Of a stretch of DNA of 64,000 nt, positions 8,027-17,199 are shown one piece after another (position 1 is the stretch's first letter; each line of letters starts with the position of its first letter). A program made the position numbers and the translations under genes. Location: assembly GCF_042660205.1 (NCBI RefSeq), contig NZ_JBHSTQ010000004.1, positions 1 through 64,000 on the forward strand, written 5' to 3'. The DNA comes from Sporolactobacillus kofuensis. Lineage in GTDB: Bacteria; Bacillota; Bacilli; Bacillales; Sporolactobacillaceae. Under the pieces are notes generated by a model. The model saw nothing but the letters and a program-made list of their open reading frames with translations, made no database searches and was not told the origin of the DNA.

Positions 8027-9493
8027 TCATTTAATAGAATAATTCGGAGCTTCTTTGGTAATCTGAACGTCATGTGGGTGACTTTCAAGTAATCCTGCAT
8101 TTGTTATTCTTGTAAACCGAGCATTTTCGCGTAATGCCTGCAGATTTGCAGATCCACAGTAGCCCATTCCGGAACGCAGCCCACCGATTAACTGATAGAT
8201 CGTGTCGGCAAGTTTGCCCTTGTAAGGCACACGTCCTTCGATGCCTTCAGGAACCAATTTCTTTTGATTTTCTTGGAAGTATCGGTCCTTGCTGCCGTGT
8301 TCCATCGCACTAACCGAACCCATACCGCGATAGACTTTAAACTGTCTGCCTTGATATATTTCCGTTTCACCAGGTGTTTCATCAACACCGGCAAGAAGCC
8401 CACCAAGCATCACTGCACTGCCTCCGGCTGCCAATGCTTTGACAATATCACCTGAATATTTAATACCGCCATCAGCAATAATGGCTACACCATGCTTGTC
8501 TGCTTCGTTCGCACAGTCATAAATGGCTGTGATCTGCGGTACACCGACACCGGCAACCACACGCGTTGTACAAATGGATCCTGGTCCAATACCGACCTTA
8601 ACAACGTCAACACCGGCATCAATCAATGCTTTCGTTCCTTCAGCAGTCGCAACATTTCCTGCGATCAAGCTAACTTTTGGAAATCTTTTACGGATTTCGG
8701 CTACTTTCAGTAGTACACCTTTGGAATGTCCATGAGCAGTATCGATAACGATGGCATCTGCACCCGAATCGACAAGCTTTTCAACACGTACTAGAGCATC
8801 CGCTGTGACACCAACAGCTGCAGCAACGAGTAATCGTCCATGTTCGTCTTTTGCCGAATTTGGGAATTCAACTACTTTTTCAATATCTTTTGTCGTGATC
8901 AATCCCTTAAGAACACCCTGATCATCAACAAGTGGTAATTTTTCGATTCTATTTCTATTCAGAATTTCTTCTGCTTCTTTGAGGCTTGTACCTACAGGTG
9001 CTGTGACGAGATTATCTTTTGTCATCATATCACCGATTTTAGCCGAATAATCCTTCACAAAGCGCATATCTCGGTTGGTGAGAATACCGACAAGATGCTG
9101 TTCTTTTTCATTGTCAACAATCGGCACACCGGAGATCCGGTATTTATTCATTAAGTGTTCCGCATCAAAGATCTGATTGTCAGGAGTTAAGAAGAAGGGG
9201 TTTGTGATGACCCCACTTTCAGATCTCTTAACCTTGTCGACATGTTCCGCTTGTTCTTCAATCGACATATTCTTATGAATAACACCCATACCGCCTTGCC
9301 TAGCCATGGCAATCGCCATCGCTGCTTCAGTAACTGTATCCATTCCTGCACTGATAATTGGAATATTTAGATTCAAGGTCCGAGTCAACGCTGTCTTAAT
9401 GGAGACATCTCTTGGCAGAACTTCCGAAGCTGCCGGAATAAGCAATACATCATCAAAGGTCAGCGCTTCTTTTGTAAACTTATCTTCTCTCAT
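8027..9493 (-). CDS. guaB: inosine-5'-monophosphate dehydrogenase
   Basis: The enzyme oxidises IMP to XMP with NAD, the committed step to GMP. The 488-residue chain is a TIM barrel with two CBS domains inserted (about residues 95-205). The catalytic loop GPGSICTT carries the nucleophilic Cys near residue 307, and the mobile flap includes the Arg-Tyr region 'YRGMGSVSAMEHGSKDRYF'. I take the ATG at 9493, which matches the B. subtilis N-terminus and length; a TTG directly before it is the alternative. A strong promoter lies at 9550-9578. I saw no clear PurR box in front of it. Confidence 0.97.
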   Translation of the reverse strand: MREDKFTKEALTFDDVLLIPAASEVLPRDVSIKTALTRTLNLNIPIISAGMDTVTEAAMAIAMARQGGMGVIHKNMSIEEQAEHVDKVKRSESGVITNPFFLTPDNQIFDAEHLMNKYRISGVPIVDNEKEQHLVGILTNRDMRFVKDYSAKIGDMMTKDNLVTAPVGTSLKEAEEILNRNRIEKLPLVDDQGVLKGLITTKDIEKVVEFPNSAKDEHGRLLVAAAVGVTADALVRVEKLVDSGADAIVIDTAHGHSKGVLLKVAEIRKRFPKVSLIAGNVATAEGTKALIDAGVDVVKVGIGPGSICTTRVVAGVGVPQITAIYDCANEADKHGVAIIADGGIKYSGDIVKALAAGGSAVMLGGLLAGVDETPGETEIYQGRQFKVYRGMGSVSAMEHGSKDRYFQENQKKLVPEGIEGRVPYKGKLADTIYQLIGGLRSGMGYCGSANLQALRENARFTRITNAGLLESHPHDVQITKEAPNYSIK

Positions 9494-9549
9494 CAATGTT
9501 AGATTACCCCCAAGGATTGATTGTCTTACTTTCCGAAAATTTTATTGAT

Positions 9550-9578
9550 AGCTTATCAAGTGCATTAGTCACTGTCAA
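9550..9578 (-). promoter_or_regulatory. guaB promoter
   Basis: A perfect TTGACA (9578-9573), 17 bases, then TAAGCT (9555-9550), giving a leader of about 50 bases. Confidence 0.75.
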
Positions 9579-9772
9579 GAATACAACTTGAAGTTGAATT
9601 TTTCTAATAACAATGATCCCATACTTTTAAAAATGAAGCCGACTTTGTTCACTGTTTGTGTCTATTATATACGGATTTTCACAGGATCACAGGTAGTTTC
9701 TTTTTCCAGTAACAAATGAGAATAAGACAGGGCTAAGAAAAATCGGGCAAAAAGCGCCCGGTCCTTTATGCC

Positions 9773-9945
9773 ATGCCCGATTTTGCTGATGCTCCGGTTG
9801 CTCGCATCAGCTAAGACAGCCGCGGACGATCCATGAGCCTCCTCAAACAACCGGTAATCTGCGGGGTATCACTTGGCTCGCGATTCCCGCAGGAGTCTCG
9901 CACCTACGCATTTTGTTCATAACCGCTTGCTTTAAAAGCATATAC
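9773..9945 (-). repeat. dispersed intergenic repeat, copy B (longest copy)
   Basis: On the minus strand it runs from GTATATGCTTTTAAAGCAAG through GGTTATGAACAAAATGCGTA, GCGAGACTCCTGCGGG, GCGAGCCAAGTGATACCCCG, GAGGAGGCTCATGGATCG to GCATCAGCAAAATCGGGCAT. Both ends are also found in copy C, which defines an element of about 175 bp. It lies between the guaB promoter region and the HD-GYP-like gene's terminator. The remaining 9579-9772 shows nothing further that I can assign. Confidence 0.85.
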
Positions 9946-9950
9946 TTGTG

Positions 9951-9999
9951 AAAAAGAAACGTCACCATTGTTACATAAAGCATTCAATGGTAACGTTTC
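9951..9999 (-). terminator. terminator overlapping the 3' end of the HD-GYP-like gene
   Basis: A 15-bp stem (GAAACGTTACCATTG / CAATGGTGACGTTTC, one mismatch) is followed by TTTTT on the minus strand. Its 5' arm is coding sequence and the stop codon (9973-9971) lies in the loop. Confidence 0.85.
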
Positions 10000-11053
10000 G
10001 AGTTTCCGATAGTGCAATCACTCGGTTGTCTGTCAAATGGATCATTGGCCGTGTTGGGTCCTTAACAGGAATAAACGTAATCTCACCGGACTGCCCATTT
10101 GATAGTCGAATGTTCATACCGATGAAAAGGGTCATGAGTTCATAACAAAATTTATCCATAAGATAGCCGGATAGTTTGCCATAGGATGCATCCCTCATTG
10201 TACCAAGTGCTGTCAAAACATTGCTTCTACGCGACGAGGCGAGTTGATTCAAAAAGGTGTCGCAAATGGCCAATATTTTCCCGTACTGGCTTAGTTGGGA
10301 CCCTTCAATAGCCAAGGGATAGCCGCTGCCATCTTCTCGCTCATGATGTTGAATGATTGCAATCAGTACCTCATTTTTCAATGTAGGAAGGCCCTTAAGC
10401 ATTTTATAACTGTCAACGACATGCTTTTTATAAAGAGCCTTCTCACTTCCCACATAGTCTTCCTTCTTATTCAGCAGTGACGGTGTCAGCTTGGAAAGGC
10501 CACAGTCTGCAAGCATCCCTGCAAGGCCCAGTTGAACCGTTTCTCCTGTACTGCAATTAAATTTTTTTGCAAAAAAAGTAGCGAGCAATCCGAATGTAAC
10601 ACTGCGGGCAGCAAGCGTTTCGAACCTGCTCTGTGAGACCAAAAATGATGAGAACCACATCGGATCATTCATCATCCCCGTAATTAACGGCATCATGGCT
10701 TTTCTGAAATCACCAATCATAACACTAGATCCTGACTGCCAGTTCGCAAAAAAGGCGGCATAAGCATCCACTGATTCCTTATACAGTCTATCGAGTGGAT
10801 GGACCGTACTCGTTTCAGCTATCGATTTTGGTGAATCCATTTTTGGAGCTGTCTCTTTTTTTGCGACAGTTCGTTTTTTTTTGCCTTGTGTGAGGTGATC
10901 GACCTCAACTTGATCGATCAAGAATGCTTTAAGAAATGCGATATGCGTTTCATTCAGCACGGTTCCTGCCTTCATTAATGGCTTTACTGATTTTGAATAG
11001 ACATCCTTTTGTAATACACAACCAGTCTCTAATTGTTCTGTCTTGGCCATCAT
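9971..11053 (-). CDS. degenerate HD-GYP domain protein
   Basis: HD-GYP proteins hydrolyse cyclic di-GMP. In this 360-residue protein an N-terminal region (about 1-90, including a Lys-rich linker KKKRTVAKK) precedes an HD-like helical domain. The GYP signature is clear ('HHEREDGSGYP', about residue 230), but the HD motif that normally reads LLHDIGK is 'MLADCGLSK', so the metal-binding His is missing; the downstream YKKH helix remains. It may therefore be a binding or structural homologue and not an active phosphodiesterase. Two tandem ATG codons follow GAGGTGAGC; either could be used. It starts 34 bases after gyrA and is probably co-transcribed with it. Confidence 0.8.
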   Translation of the reverse strand: MMAKTEQLETGCVLQKDVYSKSVKPLMKAGTVLNETHIAFLKAFLIDQVEVDHLTQGKKKRTVAKKETAPKMDSPKSIAETSTVHPLDRLYKESVDAYAAFFANWQSGSSVMIGDFRKAMMPLITGMMNDPMWFSSFLVSQSRFETLAARSVTFGLLATFFAKKFNCSTGETVQLGLAGMLADCGLSKLTPSLLNKKEDYVGSEKALYKKHVVDSYKMLKGLPTLKNEVLIAIIQHHEREDGSGYPLAIEGSQLSQYGKILAICDTFLNQLASSRRSNVLTALGTMRDASYGKLSGYLMDKFCYELMTLFIGMNIRLSNGQSGEITFIPVKDPTRPMIHLTDNRVIALSETRNVTIECFM

Positions 11054-11087
11054 GTAGGCTCACCTCACAATAAATACACCGACAAGA

Positions 11088-13547
11088 TCATTCGTCTTCG
11101 CTTTCGTCTTCTTGCTCTTCCTCATTACTCTGAATACGGGCAATCGTAGACACACTGTCGCCTTCATCAACCCGAATCAAGGTTACACCCATCGTATTTC
11201 GACCAAGCTTGGATATACCCGACACGGGCATGCGAATGATGACTCCATTTGCGGTCATAATCATAAGGTCTTCATTTTCGTCAACGGTTCGCAGCGCAAC
11301 CAGTTCACCGTTCTTGCTTGTAATATTGCATGTCTTAAGGCCTTTCCCGCCTCGGGTTTGCGGGCGGTATTCACTACAAGCGGTACGTTTGCCGAAGCCA
11401 TTTTGTGTGACAATTAGGACATCAAGATGGTCATCCGCAATGCCCATGCCGACGACTTCATCACCATCAACCAATGTGATCGCCTTGACACCGGCTGCGG
11501 TGCGCCCCATGGCACGCACATCGGTTTCATGGTATCGAATCGCCATACCTTTTCTCGTGCCGACGATTAAATCACGTTTTCCATCGGTCAGTCGGACAGC
11601 AATTAATTCATCTTCATCACGTACTGTGATCGCAAACAATCCGCCTTTTCGTATATTTGAAAAATCGGACAGTGTCGAACGTTTCGTGATGCCGTTTTTT
11701 GTCAAGAAGACAAGATAGTGTTCCTCGTCAAATGCTTCAACAGGGAAGAAAGCAGTGATGTACTCATCCTTTTCAATTTGAATCAGATTAATGATTGGAA
11801 TTCCTTTGGCTGTTCTCCCAAATTCAGGAATCTGATACCCTTTGAGCTGATAAACGCGTCCTTTATTTGTAAAGAAGAGGACATGGTGGTGCGTGTTCGT
11901 CTGGAACAAGTGCTCAACGAAATCATCTTCATTGGTTCCCATTCCTTGAACACCTCGTCCACCACGGTTCTGACTTCTGTACGTGTTGACAGGCATACGT
12001 TTTACATAGCCGTTATGAGAAACCGTGATCACGATATCTTCACGTTCAATGAGGTCTTCATCCTCGATAAGATCATCACCGACTGTGATTTCTGTCCGGC
12101 GAACATCATTGTATTTCTCTTTAATTTCACGCAGTTCTTTGCGAATAATGTGCAGCACTTTTTGTTCGTCAGCAAGGATAGCCTTCAGTTCGGCAATCTT
12201 ATTGATGAGCTCCGCGTACTCTTGCTCAATTTTTTCTCGTTCCAGTCCGGTCAGTCGTTGCAGACGCATATCCAGAATCGCTTGAGCCTGAATCTCGGTC
12301 AACGAGAAGTTATCCATCAAACCTTGTCGCGCAATGTCTGTCGTTTTTGAGTTACGAATCAGCGAGATGACTTCATCTAGATGATCCAGAGCCACTCTCA
12401 AACCTTCGAGTATATGCGCCCGTGCTTCTGCCTTCTTCAATTCAAAAGCAGTCCTGCGGCGAATGACTGTTTCCTGATGCGCAAGATAATAGTGCAGGCA
12501 TTCCTTCAGAGTCAGAATCCTTGGCTTGTCATCAACGAGCGCCAGCATGTTAATGCCGAAACTGGTTTGCAGACCGGTGTGCTTATACAGATTGTTCAGC
12601 AACACATTTGCATTTGTGTCGCGTCGTACTTCAATAACCATCCGCATCCCTTGACGGTCGGATTCATCGCGTAAATCGGTAATTCCTTCGATCTTCTTAT
12701 CCCTAACTAATTCTGCAATGCGTTCGATAAGCTTCGCTTTATTCACCTGATAAGGAAGCTCAGTCACAATAATACTTTGTTTTCCATTCGAATTCTCTTC
12801 AATTTCGACTTTGGCACGAACAATGATCGAGCCGCGACCGGTACGATACGCACGTTTTATCCCTTCGCGTCCAAGAATTAATCCACCGGTTGGAAAATCC
12901 GGACCAGGAATATAGTCCATGAGTTCGTCCGCTGTGATCTCAGGATTCTTACTCAATGCAAGTACTGCATCAATGACTTCACCAAGTTGATGTGGGGGAA
13001 TATTCGTCGCCATACCAACCGCAATACCTGATGCACCGTTCACCAATAAATTTGGAAAACGTGACGGAAGAACTTTTGGTTCTTCCTCGGTATCATCATA
13101 ATTTGCTTGAAAATCAATCGTTTCCTTGCGAATGTCACGAACCATTTCCATTGAGATTTTGGACATTCGTGCCTCGGTGTAACGCATAGCTGCCGCCGGA
13201 TCTCCATCGACGGATCCAAAGTTTCCATGTCCGTCCACTAACTCGTAACGGTAGCTGAAATCTTGAGCCATACGGACCATCGTATCATAAACGGCGGAAT
13301 CACCATGTGGATGGTACTTACCAATGACTTCACCGACAATTCTTGCTGATTTCTTATATGCTTTATCTGACGTAATGCCCAGCTCATTCATGGCGAAGAG
13401 AATACGCCTGTGTACAGGCTTCAGTCCATCACGTACATCTGGCAATGCTCGGCTGACAATGACACTCATTGCGTAACTTAGGAATGAGTCGCGCATCTGT
13501 TTGCCTATATTGACGGGCTTGACTCTCCGTTCATCTTGCTCTGCCAT
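11088..13547 (-). CDS. gyrA: DNA gyrase subunit A
   Basis: GyrA breaks and rejoins DNA in the A2B2 gyrase that adds negative supercoils. The 819-residue chain begins with the winged-helix and tower domains. The catalytic Tyr lies in AAAMRYTEAR near residue 123. The quinolone-resistance region reads 'YHPHGDSAVYDTMVRMAQ', with Ser and Asp at the two positions usually mutated, the wild-type state. The C-terminal beta-pinwheel contains the GyrA box QNRGGRGVQG, diagnostic for gyrase over topoisomerase IV, and ends in an acidic tail. It follows gyrB by 47 bases. Confidence 0.98.
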   Translation of the reverse strand: MAEQDERRVKPVNIGKQMRDSFLSYAMSVIVSRALPDVRDGLKPVHRRILFAMNELGITSDKAYKKSARIVGEVIGKYHPHGDSAVYDTMVRMAQDFSYRYELVDGHGNFGSVDGDPAAAMRYTEARMSKISMEMVRDIRKETIDFQANYDDTEEEPKVLPSRFPNLLVNGASGIAVGMATNIPPHQLGEVIDAVLALSKNPEITADELMDYIPGPDFPTGGLILGREGIKRAYRTGRGSIIVRAKVEIEENSNGKQSIIVTELPYQVNKAKLIERIAELVRDKKIEGITDLRDESDRQGMRMVIEVRRDTNANVLLNNLYKHTGLQTSFGINMLALVDDKPRILTLKECLHYYLAHQETVIRRRTAFELKKAEARAHILEGLRVALDHLDEVISLIRNSKTTDIARQGLMDNFSLTEIQAQAILDMRLQRLTGLEREKIEQEYAELINKIAELKAILADEQKVLHIIRKELREIKEKYNDVRRTEITVGDDLIEDEDLIEREDIVITVSHNGYVKRMPVNTYRSQNRGGRGVQGMGTNEDDFVEHLFQTNTHHHVLFFTNKGRVYQLKGYQIPEFGRTAKGIPIINLIQIEKDEYITAFFPVEAFDEEHYLVFLTKNGITKRSTLSDFSNIRKGGLFAITVRDEDELIAVRLTDGKRDLIVGTRKGMAIRYHETDVRAMGRTAAGVKAITLVDGDEVVGMGIADDHLDVLIVTQNGFGKRTACSEYRPQTRGGKGLKTCNITSKNGELVALRTVDENEDLMIMTANGVIIRMPVSGISKLGRNTMGVTLIRVDEGDSVSTIARIQSNEEEQEDESEDE

Positions 13548-13594
13548 TTTGCTTCCTCCTTGCTAACTCAAACTATTTTCGCGATCACTGTGCA

Positions 13595-15514
13595 TTAAAC
13601 ATCCAGATTTTCTGCGTAACGCGCGTTTTGCTGAATGAAATCACGTCTTGGTTCAACCCGGTCACCCATTAACATTTCAAACGTCTGATCCGCCTCAATT
13701 GCGTCTTCAAGCGTTACTTGAAGCACAAGTCGATTTTCCGGATCCATTGTCGTTTCCCAGAGTTGTTCCGGGTTCATTTCACCAAGACCTTTGTATCGCT
13801 GTAATGCCGGTTTTGCATTTTCCGGAAGCTCACCCTGGATTCGCTTTAGTTCCGGATCATCATACGCATAGCGCAGGTTTTTTCCATATTGCACGCGGTA
13901 GAGCGGTGGTTGGGCGATATAGATATACCCATTTTCAAGCAACGGCCGCATGAACCGATAGAAGAATGTTAATAAAAGCGTACGAATATGCGCACCGTCC
14001 ACGTCTGCATCGGTCATAATTATTATCTTGTGGTATCTTGCTTTCTCAAGATTGAATTCATCACCAATGCCTGTCCCAAGCGCTGTAATCATTGCACGGA
14101 TTTCTGCATTGGAGAGAATTTTGTCTAATCGAGCCTTCTCCACATTAATAATTTTTCCTCGAAGTGGAAGAATCGCTTGATATAGGCGGTCACGGCCTTG
14201 TTTTGCCGAACCGCCGGCAGAGTCTCCCTCGACAATATACAATTCAGAAATGCTGGCATCTTTTGATGAGCAATCGGCAAGCTTGCCGGGGAGTGAAGAT
14301 ACTTCCAAACTACTCTTGCGTCGCGTGAGTTCCCGTGCTTTTTTTGCCGCTGTACGTGCTCGTGATGCGATAATCCCTTTATCAACGATAAGACGAGCCA
14401 CATCAGGATTTTCCATGAGAAATCTTGAAAAAGAATCTGAGAATAGCGTATCTGTGATTGCTCGAACTTCAGAATTACCTAACTTTGTCTTGGTTTGTCC
14501 TTCAAACTGTGGATCAGGATGCTTCACGGATACGATCGCAGTTAATCCTTCACGCACATCATCCCCGGTTAAATTCGCATCGCTGCCTTTAATGAATTGA
14601 TTTTTACGTGCATAATCATTAATTACACGCGTTAATGCTACTTTAAATCCGTACTCATGCGTACCGCCTTCATGCGTATGGATATTATTTGCAAACGAAT
14701 AGAGCTGGCTTGAAAAACCGCTGTTGTACTGCATCGCGATTTCTACTTTAATGCCGTCTTTTTCTCCTTCAAGGTCGATCGGTTGATGAATGACCTCTTT
14801 GGAACGGTTCAAAAATTCAACATATGAACGAATGCCGCCCTCGTAATGAAAGGTCTCTTTTTTATCTTCTTCACGTCTGTCTTCAATGGAGATTCGGATA
14901 TTCTTATTCAGAAAAGCCAGTTCCCGTACACGAACACGCAACGTTTCATACTCAAATGTGGTGGTATCCGTAAAGATTTCCGGATCCGGGTCAAAATGTG
15001 TTGTCGTTCCGGTTTGCTCGGAATCACCAATAATTTTCAAATCAGCGACCGGTTTGCCGCGATGGTATTCTTGATAGTACACATGACCGTTTCGATAAAC
15101 TTTAACCCACATCTTCGTTGACAACGCGTTAACAACAGATGCACCAACCCCGTGGAGTCCACCGGACACTTTATATCCGCCACCGCCGAATTTTCCTCCG
15201 GCATGGAGTACAGTCATAATGACTTCAACTGCAGGACGACCAACTTTCTTCTGAATATCGACGGGGATTCCACGTCCGTCGTCCATGACTGTAATCCCGC
15301 CTTCTTTTTCAATAATCACCTGAATATGGCTGCAGTAACCCGCAAGTGCTTCATCGATGGAGTTATCGACGATTTCCCATACAAGATGATGAAGTCCTTT
15401 TTCGCCGGTTGTGCCTATGTACATGCCCGGCCGTTTTCGTACCGCCTCAAGCCCCTCGAGGACCTGTATTTGACTGGCATTGTAAGACTGTTTGTTTTCT
15501 TGATTTTCGCTCAT
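13595..15514 (-). CDS. gyrB: DNA gyrase subunit B
   Basis: GyrB supplies the ATPase of gyrase. The 639-residue chain has the GHKL ATP-binding domain (Asp in VDNSIDEALAGY, GRGIPV and the GGLHGVGASVVNAL lid motif), the transducer domain, and the TOPRIM domain with EGDSAGGSAKQGRDR and the metal-binding DADVDGAHI. The C-terminal tail binds GyrA. It is followed by gyrA in the same operon. In B. subtilis a small gene, remB (yaaB), lies between recF and gyrB; the 186-base gap here has no such gene. Confidence 0.98.
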   Translation of the reverse strand: MSENQENKQSYNASQIQVLEGLEAVRKRPGMYIGTTGEKGLHHLVWEIVDNSIDEALAGYCSHIQVIIEKEGGITVMDDGRGIPVDIQKKVGRPAVEVIMTVLHAGGKFGGGGYKVSGGLHGVGASVVNALSTKMWVKVYRNGHVYYQEYHRGKPVADLKIIGDSEQTGTTTHFDPDPEIFTDTTTFEYETLRVRVRELAFLNKNIRISIEDRREEDKKETFHYEGGIRSYVEFLNRSKEVIHQPIDLEGEKDGIKVEIAMQYNSGFSSQLYSFANNIHTHEGGTHEYGFKVALTRVINDYARKNQFIKGSDANLTGDDVREGLTAIVSVKHPDPQFEGQTKTKLGNSEVRAITDTLFSDSFSRFLMENPDVARLIVDKGIIASRARTAAKKARELTRRKSSLEVSSLPGKLADCSSKDASISELYIVEGDSAGGSAKQGRDRLYQAILPLRGKIINVEKARLDKILSNAEIRAMITALGTGIGDEFNLEKARYHKIIIMTDADVDGAHIRTLLLTFFYRFMRPLLENGYIYIAQPPLYRVQYGKNLRYAYDDPELKRIQGELPENAKPALQRYKGLGEMNPEQLWETTMDPENRLVLQVTLEDAIEADQTFEMLMGDRVEPRRDFIQQNARYAENLDV

Positions 15515-15649
15515 TGTAACCCACCTAACTTGGTGTTTTCTGAGAATCTCATATTCTCATGTGCAAGCATCTGAATTTGAGGGTAGCGATATAAAACCCT
15601 TAAGATTACAGAATTGCCTACGAAAAAATCGATCATTTCTCACACAGTT

Positions 15650-15680
15650 CATTATAGAACTTCAGGCTTATGAATGAGCA
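15650..15680 (-). promoter_or_regulatory. possible gyrB promoter
   Basis: A perfect TATAAT (15655-15650) is preceded by TTGCTC at a long 19-base spacing. It lies in the recF-gyrB gap, which holds no coding sequence. Confidence 0.4.
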
Positions 15681-15700
15681 AGATTGCTTTTATCTGCTAT

Positions 15701-16819
15701 TCACTGCTTTACGCATTCTACTTTTCCCTTATGAATCTGAAAAAGTGTGGCTCTTTCCAGTAGACTCTGATCCAGTCCGTCAACAGATGTTGTCGTCACA
15801 AACGTCTGTACTTTTTGCTTAAACACACCGAGCAGATGTGTCTTTCTTATGTCATCTAATTCACTGAGCACGTCATCCAGTAAGAGAATAGGGTACTCGC
15901 CGACTTCATGCTTAATAAGCTCAATTTCTGCCAGTTTAACGGACAGAGCCGTCGTTCTCTGCTGTCCTTGGGATCCAAACGCTTGAACGTCTTTCTCATT
16001 TACAAAGAAACTTAGATCATCGCGATGTGGTCCGATTAGGGTTGTTCCTCTGTCCATTTCCCTTTTCTTTTGCCGCTCATAGCTTGCCTGATAAGCTTGT
16101 ATTATTTTTGACGAATCGGCATTTTCTAATACATCAGGAACTGAAGATTGATAGACAATGGACAGTTCTTCCCGTCCATTACTGATTTCTTGCTGAATGG
16201 ATGATGCCCATGCATTGAGTTGCTGAACAAAAACAAGTCTGCGAGAAATGATTTCAGCAGCAAGTGCAATCAATTTTTCCGTAAGAATATCGAGTAATGT
16301 GCTGTCCACATGCCTAGATGCGCCTCTTAATAAGGCATTTCGTTGCTGAAGAACCTTTTGATACGCACCCAAACTATGGATGTAGACGGGCGCAATTTGT
16401 CCAATTTCCATATCAATAAAACGACGACGTACCGAAGGACTTCCCTTGACCAAATTCAAATCTTCCGGCGCAAACATGACTACATTACATAACCCTACAT
16501 AGTCACTGAGTTTGCGTTTTTCCAAATGATTGGCTTTGGCTTTCTTGCCTTTGGATGACAGAGTGATTTCAAGCGGAATCGATTGATCATGTTTTGTTAT
16601 TCTACCTTTTATTTTACCATAATCCTGCGCCCATTGGATTAAATCTTTATCATGAGTTGTCCTTGGAGACTTGGCAATTGCGAGCACATAAATCGCTTCA
16701 AGTAGATTGGTTTTTCCTTGGGCATTTTCACCAAGAAAAACGTTTACAGAGTCAGAAAAAGACAGCTCTAAGCTGTCATAATTCCTATACTGTGCTAATT
16801 CAATACTTTCAAGTTTCAC
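15701..16819 (-). CDS. recF: DNA replication and repair protein RecF
   Basis: RecF is an SMC-like ATPase that helps load RecA at gaps, with RecO and RecR. The 372-residue chain has Walker A GENAQGKTN at 30-38, the ABC signature 'SQGQQRTTAL' and Walker B 'ILLLDDVLSELDD' in the C-terminal half. It begins 16 bases after yaaA, in the conserved dnaA-dnaN-yaaA-recF-gyrB order. Confidence 0.97.
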   Translation of the reverse strand: MKLESIELAQYRNYDSLELSFSDSVNVFLGENAQGKTNLLEAIYVLAIAKSPRTTHDKDLIQWAQDYGKIKGRITKHDQSIPLEITLSSKGKKAKANHLEKRKLSDYVGLCNVVMFAPEDLNLVKGSPSVRRRFIDMEIGQIAPVYIHSLGAYQKVLQQRNALLRGASRHVDSTLLDILTEKLIALAAEIISRRLVFVQQLNAWASSIQQEISNGREELSIVYQSSVPDVLENADSSKIIQAYQASYERQKKREMDRGTTLIGPHRDDLSFFVNEKDVQAFGSQGQQRTTALSVKLAEIELIKHEVGEYPILLLDDVLSELDDIRKTHLLGVFKQKVQTFVTTTSVDGLDQSLLERATLFQIHKGKVECVKQ

Positions 16820-16835
16820 AGTGGGGCGTCTCCCC

Positions 16836-17057
16836 TCAACGGCGACTGATTATGAATTCACCCGAATCAACAATTTTTATTCGGTCCCCTTCATATAGTT
16901 TTTTCCCGCGCCTATTTTCATGTTCGTCATTAACAAAAATTTCGTTCTCTGAAAGAAAATGTTTGGCTTCTCCACCTGTTTGAATTAAACCCTCATATTT
17001 AAGCAACTGGCCTAAGGTTATAAATAATTCACCATTATTCAAGTTCAGCTGTTTCAT
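16836..17057 (-). CDS. yaaA: S4-domain RNA-binding protein YaaA
   Basis: The 73-residue protein consists of one S4 RNA-binding domain ('TLGQLLKYEGLIQTGGEAK', then 'FVNDEHENRRGKKLYEGDRI'). Homologues lie between dnaN and recF across Firmicutes and have been linked to the ribosome; the exact role is uncertain. AGAGG lies about seven bases before the ATG. It is 16 bases from recF. Confidence 0.92.
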   Translation of the reverse strand: MKQLNLNNGELFITLGQLLKYEGLIQTGGEAKHFLSENEIFVNDEHENRRGKKLYEGDRIKIVDSGEFIISRR

Positions 17058-17199
17058 CGTTGCCTCTTTTCTCCATCATCAGTCATAGATCGTGGTCTAT
17101 GGCATAGAATGAGGACAGGATTCTGATTTTTTCTAAAGAATACTTTGCATAGATCAATCCTTAGTTGCATGTACACCAAATGCTAACGGATCGTTTCTG

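Noticed and set aside
11718..12350. 210-codon plus-strand frame inside gyrA
   Set aside because: It is antisense to an intact gyrA; no ribosome site or family match.
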